Shown here: positions 31,554 through 40,705 of the stretch, piece after piece
Layout of the letters: the number at the start of each line of letters is the position of its first letter
Position numbering within the stretch: position 1 is the stretch's first letter
Program-made: the position numbers and the translations under genes
Source: Eutreptiella sp. 'Long Island Sound 2002'
Taxonomy: Eukaryota; Euglenozoa; Euglenophyceae; Eutreptiales; Eutreptiaceae
Assembly: GCA_964036045.1 (NCBI GenBank)
Contig: OZ038384.1
Span: forward strand, 24,853,000 to 24,916,999
DNA length: 64,000 bases
Reading direction: 5' to 3'
Notes under the pieces: generated by a model
What the model saw: only the letters and a program-made list of their open reading frames with translations
The model's database searches: none
Told to the model about the DNA's origin: nothing

Positions 31554-34500
31554 GCCCGTTGTTGTGTAGCCTGTGTTTTGTGTAGCCTGCAGGATTTGGC
31601 ATCCTATGGGCTTGTCGGCATAAATTTGTGTGCGTGGAGATGCATGTGCACAGGTTCGCTGTGTTGTTGGTCTAAATGCGTGACGAGAATCAGGTACAGC
31701 CCAGGGGGCTGAGGTACAGCCCACTGAAGCTGGACTCAAGTACAAAACAAATCGGTGTCTCTTGTGTTTTTCCCGATTCAGGCAGCCTGAAATTCTTCGA
31801 CCACTCGGTTTTGCATATGTCCCATTTGTGGGCCTGAGCAGAGGTGTGAGAAGGAAGGGCCAAACAGCAGTTGCTCATCCACTGTTTCTGACTTTTCCCC
31901 ACCTGGGTGTAGCGGAAGGCACAAGAAAATGGCTTCAGGCATCTGGTACAGTTCGCTCAGCAGCGATTGGGGATGGCTCTTCCTGTGAGTTTGGGGATGC
32001 CTGGGTTCGGGACCTGCCCTGTGAAGCAGAAGCTGGCTGGTATGACACGCCGACAGAGCAAGCGCCTGTGCAGTTTTTTCCCAGAGCAGCCCTGTGAAGT
32101 ATTCTTCCCGGATCCTGGGGCTGCATTGTGGCGGTCAGCGACGTCGCCGGCTGTACCATGAAGGGGCGACAGTATTTCATTGGAAGCCTGAACCCATAAG
32201 TAACAGTCCCTTACAACGGTACCGGAGTGACGAGAACACCTCCTACATCCTGGAAATGGACGCTGTGCGTTTGTGTTGGTCATGCAGCCGCATCCATTCA
32301 GGCCCTGTGCTGCTTTGAGTCACTTGTGGCACATTGCACTATGGCCACAAGGTGCATGCCTTTGGCCGCTGTACGCCAGGCTGTGTGCACTGGTACCCAG
32401 GGGACATGGCATATTCGATTCGGCAGGCAGATGTTGGGTTTGTTGTTGTACAGAATGCCAAAAAGAGGCATGTTGTGATTGTGCGTATATTAGCCGCGTA
32501 GGTCCCAGCAGGGATCTGGTTGGCCTACGGGACAGGGGGCTCGGATGAGGGGGGTTTAGTCACAGGCCTCAACGTTTTGGGCACCTATTATCATTTCCTG
32601 GAGCTTTTTGTGGATCTGGCTGGGTGGATGGGTAGGTGGGTCCTGCAAATGAACCCTCCCACAGCGAAGCACGTCCCTGGTCCCGAGACTGCAGATGATT
32701 GAAAATATAGAAAAATATCTGATCACTAGATGCAGTTTTTGACCCAGGCCCAAACTCAGCCTCCCCTTTTCGTGTGGTCCATGCGGTTGACTGGAAAGGG
32801 GGTGCCATCCTTGTTTCTGGAGTTCAGCGATGGGGACATCGGAAAGCGTTGCACTGCCCTTTTTCATTTTGCTGGCAGTGCCCAAAGGGCAAATCATGCA
32901 CCATCTTTCTGACATGTCACCATACCAAGTATCGCATAATTACCAAAACTACATGACATAATGCCGCTCTATCGCTGCCCACTCATGCCGCGTCGCGCCA
33001 CCAAAGGACCGACACCTGTCGTAGCTTTGAACGTCGTCACAGACAAAAACAGAAAGAGAGTGAAGGGTGGAGTGCTTTTATGAACGAAACAAGTCCTGAT
33101 TTGAACGCCACCCTGATGGCCGAAAACAACAGGAGCTGGATATCTGCTGAGGCCATCACTGCTCGACGGTGTAGTCAGGGCGCTGGGCAACATCGTCCAT
33201 GGCATCCGCCTGGAACGAGAACCAGAAGGTGCTGCCCTCGCCCGGCTCTGAGCAGCATCCAGTGCTACCCCCAATGCTGGGAGCCCCAGGCCCGTGCCCC
33301 TGTGATGGCGGATGATGCTATCGTCCACCTGGATATCGCCCACCACCCATAAGCCTCCGCACCCAACAAGAACCAGCGACCCAGTATGACAGGTAACAGG
33401 GCCGAATGGGGCCAGCCTGGGGCAACAGTTACCAGGGGCACGGAGGAAGCCGCACACTAGGCATTCGATGTACGCCACACTCCAACCTAGGCACGGTAAA
33501 GATGCACCTGCCACTAACCCACGTTGACCACGCCTTACGCCCTTTGCGGTGAACTTCAGAGCTTCGGAGCCGTACGTTGCGGTGAACTTCGGAGCTCAGG
33601 AGCCGGCAGGCTCGAGCATGCGCCAGTTCAGGGGTGAGGGAGTGGGTGGCCACACGGCGAGTGGGGTCAGGATTCTTTTTTGGGCGGAGGCGGGGTAAGC
33701 TATGAAGGCAAGTCCAGCTTTTGGGGGGATGAGCCTCTCACTGACCAAGAAACAACTGCACAAAGTGGACCGCCATTTAACAATGGTACCTAGACAAGTG
33801 ACCAGCATTGCCCGACACAGGCCGCTGTGGAGGGCTGCCAAAGTGTCCACAGCACAGCGCTGCAGGCTGATTCTGCGCGGCTCCTCTGCACTGCAGAATG
33901 ATCCCCATGATAAAGGCCGACGTTCGTTGCCTTGGGCCTACTGGTTTGATGTTGAGGGAACCAGGACAAGCACTGGCTGTAAGATGAGAGTTTGTCAATG
34001 GGGTGGGGGCTGCACTGTGACGGAGAGCAGCCCCAGCCCCATTTTGCCACTTGATGCTTTCAATTCGCCATTTTGAGTCACAATTTTCCGATTTTGGAGT
34101 CTCACAGCAGATTTGCGTGTTTGCTGCACCCGAGACGCTTTGTTGTGCAGGGTGCGTTTCTGTTTGGTCTGATGTGCAGTTTGAGGGAGGATATTTCTTC
34201 ATTTCTGTCACGTGGATTTGTGTGAAAAATCAAGGAGGGTCAATGTATGCGGCCTTGTGTACACATTGAGCAGTATGCATCCTCCATCGCCCATGCACAG
34301 CGCCGCATATCAGTGCGTAGGACTGTGCGTAGGACACTGCGTAGGACAGTGCGTGGGAATAACATTGTAAAGCTGCAATGCAGTACCCTCGCTCAGTTCA
34401 CTCTGTCACAGTTCAGGGCGTCTTGGTTGCTCCTGATCAAGATGTGGTATTTGCACATTTCTGCTTGAGAAAGATTTTGTCCACGAGCAACCACTGTGTG

Positions 34501-35171
34501 GCTTTGGCAACACCGCACGGTCACTGATTTTGGTGTTGGCTGCGTCAACAGGGCGGCGTGAGCTTGGCTGAGGCGTGAGCCTCACCTAAAGGATGGCACA
34601 GATCTGCTCCACTGAGGAGGATCCATAACTAGCAATAATTATCAAGCACATTCAGGGTTTATATGGCAAAGAAGATGGCACAGGAACAAAGTAGGCACCC
34701 AGAAAGTGACCATCCAGGAAGGACTCCATCTCCTGCACTGAGGGAACAATTTTTACGTCTTTGAGATATTTTGTTTTGAGGTCAGGGATTATACCCACAG
34801 ATTGGGGGCTTTCAAGAGCTCCCTTGTGGCTTCCAAGAGAGTTCAATCAAGACTGCAATTTGGGGATTCCCCACTTTGGTTGGCTCTCCAAAATGTTCAT
34901 GCTGCAGCTGGTTATGAAGAAAGCCATTGGCCTGGCACTACAGCTATAAACCTGTCAGCATGACTGCACAACCCATGGAACACATTGCCAAGGGTATATG
35001 TGGCTTGTGGTGGTTCTTTTGGGGCCATGTACAGATGTTATGCTGAAGAATTTTTCCTCATGGCCTGCAATGAGGGAAGGAGGGTAGTGAGATGCACAAG
35101 ACACTCCCTGTGTATGAGGGATGGCCAGACGGACAGAGAAAGTCGAGCATGGCTGGGCCCAAACGTTTTGG
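31554..35171. other. Intergenic host DNA, weak exon candidates
   Basis: No gene can be named. The best candidate is 32094-32264 joined to 32352-32501 on the plus strand through a GTGCGT...ACAAG intron. It gives ...SYILEMDA then VHAFGRCTPGC and ends at TAG; unidentified. A second coding-like frame is 34846-34652 on the minus strand (LDGHFLGAYFVPVPSSLPYK). A 12-bp tandem (TGCGTAGGACAG-like, three full units) lies at 34313-34348. Confidence 0.35.
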
Positions 35172-35187
35172 CAACTATCAAGAGCCT
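35172..35187. repeat. LINE target-site duplication, left
   Basis: CAACTATCAAGAGCCT, identical to 43644-43659. Confidence 0.93.
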
Positions 35188-35574
35188 TTTTTGCACTGAA
35201 CGGCGCCTTTTGTGGCTGGCCAGGCCGGGGAGAAAGGCTCTTGCGCGCCAAGCTTTTTTGGGGAGGGGCGGGAGCCCGAAATCAAGTTCAATCGCGGGCT
35301 GAGTGCCGCTGCACGTTGCTGTCCTCGTCTGCTTCATCTCAAAGAGACTTGGCAGCCCCGTTATAGACAACCGCAGGCCGGGGTCTCCGCTTGATACCCG
35401 AAGGCGGTGTGGTTGCGGATTGGGGGTTAGAGCATGACGGCTTGAGCACGGGGGGTGGCTTGGGGGAGGGATTCATTTGCAGAAGTGACTGGTGAGTGCC
35501 AGTGTGGTAGTACTGATTGATCGCGCCGCTAGGGCTGTCGAGGGTCGGCGTGAGAAAGTGTAAGTGTGGCTTTT

Positions 35575-38500
35575 TCAAAGAGATGACACGTTGGACGAGT
35601 GTGAGGACGATTGTGAGTTTGTACTCGCGGGGGAGGGGGGGGCTGGTGCGAAGTACCTTGTTATGCGAGGAGAAGGGGCGGAAATGGGGGCGGAGGCGGC
35701 GAGGGGGGGTGCTGGTCTAGGGGGGGGGGGGAGGTTGAACATGTCCCTGATTGTGAGCGGCCGTTTGGGGGGCGGAGGCTCTGGCTGGGGTTGACTTGCG
35801 GTACCGCGTTTCAGTGATAGAGGCCGGACGGGCCTTGGGGGTTGGCGGCCGTGTTTTCGAGTTTTGGTGTGTGCCGCAGGAGATGGGGGGCGGGGGCGTT
35901 TTGGGGGCTTGTGTGCAACTTTGTCCGGGAGGGGGGGGGGAGGGTGGTAGGCGGGGGGGGGGCGTTGTCGGGCGGTGTGCGACGTGCTGTAGGGCGACCA
36001 GGGGCGTCCCCATGAGTTGGGGCCCGTAGGGGGGGTGAGCGGGGCTGGGGGGGGGTGGTCTTTTAGCCATTCCAGCGTGCGGTATAGGGCGCTGAGGAGC
36101 AGGGGAACACGATCCTTCAGGGCGAGTTTTAAGTCGTGACAGTGTGCTGGTTTTCTTCGGCCGGAGGGGGGGGTCGTGAGTTCGGTGTACAGCGTCATGG
36201 GAACAAGCCCCCGGACGAAATTGCGTCTCTCCCCCACGTGTGTGGTCGCGGACCACCATTGGGACACCACCGTGGTGAAGGGGGGGCGCCAGCATTGAAT
36301 GTAGGATTGGACCAGGTGTTCGCACGTTGGGCAGTGTGAGACGAAAGAGATAACATCCATCGGGTGCGGGTCGGGGCAAGCGTGGCAATGGCGAGGGCGC
36401 AAGTCGTCGTGGAAAGCAAATGGCGCCATGTTGAAATTTCCGGAGGACCATTTGAAAGGGAGGCCTTTGAACCACGAAGTGTGATTGTAAAAATGGAAGC
36501 TGGACGGTGCGTGGATGTTTTCGTGTTTGTGGCGAGGGAGGAGATGCTTGATTGAGGTTGTAGTCAATTTGTGTATGACTGGGAGGGGGCCCCTGGATAT
36601 GCACCCTATCGGGGGGGGGGGAAGGAGGGAGGGGTCCCAGACCATCACGTGGGCGGCCCACTTTGAGTAAGCATCTGAGATTTCATTCCCCACGAACCCG
36701 GCGTGCCCCTTGATCCACCCCCAACCCTGGATCATCCCTGGGCGTAGGGAGGCCTGAATGGACTGGAGAGAGGATTCCCACGTGCCGGCTGGCGAGCGTG
36801 ATGGGAGGCCTGGGGGGGTGTTCGGAGAGAGAACAGTGATAACGTGGAGGTTGTCCCCTAGCACGGCGAAGGTGAGGTGCGGGTGAGATGCAAGGGCCCA
36901 CCGTAGGAACATAATAGCGGCCCAGAACTCCGATCCCTCTGATGACTGGTACGGGGACGTTTGGCACAGTACCCATCTGGAGCCATTTGGAAAAAACAGG
37001 GTGGCCGCCGATCCGTAGCCCAAGGCGCCCGCTGAGCCATCCAAGTACACCCATGTCGTGCCGGGGGACGATGCGAGGAGGAGGGCAAGGGCTGCTTCAC
37101 AACCCCATTCTTCGAGGTCGTCGGGGTCAAGGGAGTGAGGTTCATCTGGGAGCCGGTACAGCTCGCCATGCAGTGACGAGTCGAGTAGGACCCCGCCGTA
37201 TGGCCCGGGGGGGGGGTTGAGGATGTATTCTTGAGGGTGAAGAAGGGGGGGGGTGAGCAGTTCGTGGCGCCCCGCCAGTTGAGGGAGGACAGAAATGGCT
37301 GGGTTTTGAAAGGTGTATTCTTTCTCGTTGCGGCGGAGACCGGGGTTTTTGATGGTGTGGGTGGTGCCGTCCGAAAACTGGAGTGTGGCCGATTCTGAGT
37401 GCACTTCCGTGACTGTACCTAGGTGGAACCCCAGGTCCTGGGGCGTCCGTTTTAATCTGTTGCCGAACTTGCTGTATTGTGGTGCCGGCTTGGTGGCTAG
37501 GAACCGGACCTGGACTTTTTCTTTTGGGAGGAAAAGGGAGGGGGGGCAGGAGGCCCAGAGGCCGGTGCTGTGGTATCGGAAGCCTATGGCGTGGCATGCG
37601 TCCATGATGGTGTCTTGGATTGGGTTGCGTGTGGTGGAGAGCATTGCTTCGGAAAAAGATTCGTTTGTCGAGGCCGGGCCGTCTCCGTTGAGGTACCTTA
37701 TTGCGGTGTTTACCAGGGCCATGCAAATTGAAAAAGTGAAGTGGCGGAGTCCTAAGCCTCCCTGGTGGCGAGGGGTGTAGCGGGCCTTAGGGGAGACGAG
37801 GCGGGAGATCCTGTTGGCTCTGTCCGGGGAGGGGTCATGCGCAACATTTTGCCAGATCATGGCCTGAAGGGCCCCCAACTCGTTCAGGGCCAGGGGGTGT
37901 GCCATGAGGCGGTAGGAAAGAATAGGGATGAGTTGGACGTTTACCAAGAGAATGTATTCCGAAAGGGTGAGCTGGAGGGGTTGGAGGGTTGTGAAAAATG
38001 AGCGTATTTCCGACTTGGCCAATGCCAGTGTTTGTGCCTCATGGTTGGCGGTGAAGATGTATACCCCTAGGTATTTGTAGCAATTGTGTGGTTGCCCCGT
38101 CTTTTGGTTTGTTGTCGACAGGGGGGTGCCCGAGGGGGAGGTGAAGGTTCTGGGGGGAGCTGTTCCCATAGCGTGGATCTCGGTTTTGCTGAGGTTAAGG
38201 TCTAGACCCCACTCCCTGGCGACCGTGTCGAAGAAGTTTAAAACTTGCTGTATGCGGTCCCCATTCTCTGATCGATAGAGGAGGTCGTCAACAAAGGCGT
38301 GGCCCGATTCGTGTGGGGAGGGGGGTGCAGTGACGTGGGACGGCAAGGCGAAGAGGAGCACATTCAGGTAGAGGCAGAAAAGGATTGGTGACATGGGGCA
38401 TCCTTGCCGAACGCCTCTGGTTTGCAGGTGTGAGGAGTGGGTTTGACCTGACACCACTGGGAAGTCGCGAGGGGCACGGTACAAGGATTGAATGAGGTTT

Positions 38501-40488
38501 ACAAGGGGCGTAGGAAAGTTCAGGCGGGATAGAACTGTGAAGAGGGTGGTGTGGGGGACGGAGTTAAAAGCCTTATTGAAATCAATGTAGAGGCTGTAGC
38601 TACCGACCGATTCCCGAAACGTGGATAAGAGGTTGAAAATGTGGTCCTGGCATCTTCGGTTCGGAAGCCCGCCGAACTGGGTGGGGTGTATGATGGAATG
38701 TTCAATGGCCGTTGCCAGTAGCTCTCGGTTGGCGTGTGTTGCAATTATTTTGTAAACGCTGTTCAGCAAGGCTATAGGCCTGTAATTTACCGGGTTCATC
38801 ACGTCCCCTTTCTTAAAAAGCAAGATAATGTTGGCCTCGAGCCATTTCTCGGGCAACGGCCGGTGGAGGTAGTAGTTGCATACCTTCCAAATGAATTGTT
38901 GGATAGGGGGGGGGGAGACGTGCAAAGTGTAGTTGTTTGTGAAGTCCCGCCCCCCCGCCTTGTTGGGCTTGGACCTCTTAAGCGTGTTGCGTAACGATTC
39001 CCAGGTAATGTCAGGGAGGAGGCCGTGTTTTGTGGGTTCGGGGCAGGCGGGGGAGTGTGCGAGTAGGCGATCCACTAGAGTGTTCGGCGGTGCGTATTCG
39101 AGGCTGCCCCCCAGGGTGAGGAGTGTAGAAGAGAAAATAGAGCCCACTTCTTTGGGGGTGGAGACGAGCTGTGTGGTGCCCGGGCGCTTCAGCGTTATTT
39201 CACCTCGTTCCACGGGGTTGAGCGCCTCGTTGATGGTGCGTTTGATCCTAGTTTTCCTCACTAGGCACCGATGGATTTTGGTGGTTGCGGCCTTGTTCAC
39301 TTTGGTTTCCCACTCCTTGACGAGTTTGTTGAGCGTGTCCATGGAAGCGGGGTAGTTGGGATGGCTGGGGGGGGGCAGGGTTTGCAGGGACTCTTTGATT
39401 TTCTTTACCAGAGCCGAGGAGGTAGGGCGTGACGGCGTGGTGATACTGTGGTAGCTGGTCGCCACTTCCTCCAGCACGACGTCTGTGAAAAGCTCGATGT
39501 CCGCCGAGGACAAGGACTCAAAGCGGGGGAGGGTAGACTCGCACCACCGCGCCAGGGGGGCAAGGGAGTCATGGTGCTTGGAGCGTTCCCGCTCCGTCAG
39601 TTTTCGGAAAACTTTCCTCTTAGTTGTGGGAGCTTCGGTAAAAGGGTGAGGGGGGACTTGAGAGGTGTACGTGACTGGGTGGTGGTCTGACGTTTTGTCG
39701 TCGGTTTGGATGGTTGCAGAGGTGGGGGCAAAAAATTCCGAGGCCGCCGGGGAGAGCAAAATATGGTCAAGGCGGCTACTGCTTGCCCTGTACGGGGTGG
39801 GGTATCGGGAGAAGGACCGCTCGGTCGGGTGAAAGTGCCGAAAGGTATCGATGAGGCGCGGCGGGTCGCTCGTGATCTGTCTGCGAAGCCACGGCCATTC
39901 GTTGTCCGTTTGGAGGTTCGATCCGTCTAGTTCAGGGCACATTATGCAATTGGTGTCCCCACCGAGGACGTGGTTAGGATACTGATGCATGAGTGGCCGT
40001 AGGATGTTTTCAATTTTTGAGCGGTGGACGTCCGTGCTTGGGGCGTATACCGAGACCAGCAAGGTGGGCGGGGCCCCCGGGAGAGTGAGAACGGCTGCCG
40101 CCAGCATCCCTTCTGTATCTAGTCGGGGAAGGGGGGTAACGAAGCGGGAGAGCCGGGGGGAACAGACCAAGACGGAACCATGCTCGCCTCTGGAGTGTTT
40201 GTCTTGGCTGATATTCGAAACGATGGTGGCTTTAGTGCCCGAACCGTAGGCGTATACGTGGGGGAGGATGGGGGCGTGATTGATTTCTTGGAGGAAGAGG
40301 ATGTCGAAGTCGTTCTTGAGGTGTCGGAGAATTTGGCTGCTCACTATGGGTTTCTTCTGCAAGTTGTGGGATAGAAAACGCAGTTCTGAAGGGAGGGGTA
40401 TGGGGGGGCGGTGAGGCCGTTGGTAACCCTTCCGTAGGCGCGTTTTGGATCTCGGGGGGGGCGGGATAGGGGGGGGCTGGGGGGGCAC
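35575..40488 (-). CDS. LINE ORF2: endonuclease, reverse transcriptase, RNase H
   Basis: About 1,637 residues. AP-endonuclease motifs in order: SHNLQ, FLQEIN, VYAPS, GGDTN, SRLDHILLS, SDHHPVT. RT: LFKKGDVMNPVNYRPIALL, YIDFNKAFNSV, GVRQGCPMSP and the active site FVDD (38296-38285). RNase H: YLDGS, EFWAA, GDN, GHAGFVGNEISDAYSKWA, so all four acidic residues are present. A Cys-rich site follows (CHACPDPH, HCPTC), then a basic Pro-rich tail ending near RITRYFAP. The frame is open upstream to about 40620 (LDDELTSAGIPADQIQHFL) but has no ATG ahead of the endonuclease; the first ATG would remove its N-terminus. Translation start is therefore unexplained. The product should nick the target and prime cDNA synthesis on it. 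Confidence 0.92.
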   Translation of the reverse strand: MPPQPPPIPPPPRSKTRLRKGYQRPHRPPIPLPSELRFLSHNLQKKPIVSSQILRHLKNDFDILFLQEINHAPILPHVYAYGSGTKATIVSNISQDKHSRGEHGSVLVCSPRLSRFVTPLPRLDTEGMLAAAVLTLPGAPPTLLVSVYAPSTDVHRSKIENILRPLMHQYPNHVLGGDTNCIMCPELDGSNLQTDNEWPWLRRQITSDPPRLIDTFRHFHPTERSFSRYPTPYRASSSRLDHILLSPAASEFFAPTSATIQTDDKTSDHHPVTYTSQVPPHPFTEAPTTKRKVFRKLTERERSKHHDSLAPLARWCESTLPRFESLSSADIELFTDVVLEEVATSYHSITTPSRPTSSALVKKIKESLQTLPPPSHPNYPASMDTLNKLVKEWETKVNKAATTKIHRCLVRKTRIKRTINEALNPVERGEITLKRPGTTQLVSTPKEVGSIFSSTLLTLGGSLEYAPPNTLVDRLLAHSPACPEPTKHGLLPDITWESLRNTLKRSKPNKAGGRDFTNNYTLHVSPPPIQQFIWKVCNYYLHRPLPEKWLEANIILLFKKGDVMNPVNYRPIALLNSVYKIIATHANRELLATAIEHSIIHPTQFGGLPNRRCQDHIFNLLSTFRESVGSYSLYIDFNKAFNSVPHTTLFTVLSRLNFPTPLVNLIQSLYRAPRDFPVVSGQTHSSHLQTRGVRQGCPMSPILFCLYLNVLLFALPSHVTAPPSPHESGHAFVDDLLYRSENGDRIQQVLNFFDTVAREWGLDLNLSKTEIHAMGTAPPRTFTSPSGTPLSTTNQKTGQPHNCYKYLGVYIFTANHEAQTLALAKSEIRSFFTTLQPLQLTLSEYILLVNVQLIPILSYRLMAHPLALNELGALQAMIWQNVAHDPSPDRANRISRLVSPKARYTPRHQGGLGLRHFTFSICMALVNTAIRYLNGDGPASTNESFSEAMLSTTRNPIQDTIMDACHAIGFRYHSTGLWASCPPSLFLPKEKVQVRFLATKPAPQYSKFGNRLKRTPQDLGFHLGTVTEVHSESATLQFSDGTTHTIKNPGLRRNEKEYTFQNPAISVLPQLAGRHELLTPPLLHPQEYILNPPPGPYGGVLLDSSLHGELYRLPDEPHSLDPDDLEEWGCEAALALLLASSPGTTWVYLDGSAGALGYGSAATLFFPNGSRWVLCQTSPYQSSEGSEFWAAIMFLRWALASHPHLTFAVLGDNLHVITVLSPNTPPGLPSRSPAGTWESSLQSIQASLRPGMIQGWGWIKGHAGFVGNEISDAYSKWAAHVMVWDPSLLPPPPIGCISRGPLPVIHKLTTTSIKHLLPRHKHENIHAPSSFHFYNHTSWFKGLPFKWSSGNFNMAPFAFHDDLRPRHCHACPDPHPMDVISFVSHCPTCEHLVQSYIQCWRPPFTTVVSQWWSATTHVGERRNFVRGLVPMTLYTELTTPPSGRRKPAHCHDLKLALKDRVPLLLSALYRTLEWLKDHPPPAPLTPPTGPNSWGRPWSPYSTSHTARQRPPPAYHPPPPLPDKVAHKPPKRPRPPSPAAHTKTRKHGRQPPRPVRPLSLKRGTASQPQPEPPPPKRPLTIRDMFNLPPPPRPAPPLAASAPISAPSPRITRYFAPAPPSPASTNSQSSSHSSNVSSL

Positions 40489-40705
40489 TGGGGAGCCGGG
40501 TTGGCTGGGCTGGCTAAGGCAAAGAAAGTGCTGAATTTGGTCGGCCGGTATCCCGGCCGAGGTGAGCTCGTCGTCTAGCCCCTTGCCTGTGATGGTGGAA
40601 GCCGTGACTGGGCCGGTGGTTCACTGAATCTTGGCCCTTTTGTGTTCAGGTAGAGGGGGCTGGACAGTGCAGGAGGCGGGTACCCGGCCCTCTGGCTTTC
40701 GTGGG

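Noticed and set aside
34313-34348. A telomere- or centromere-like repeat
   Set aside because: Only three to four 12-bp units (TGCGTAGGACAG-like). It is a small local tandem.
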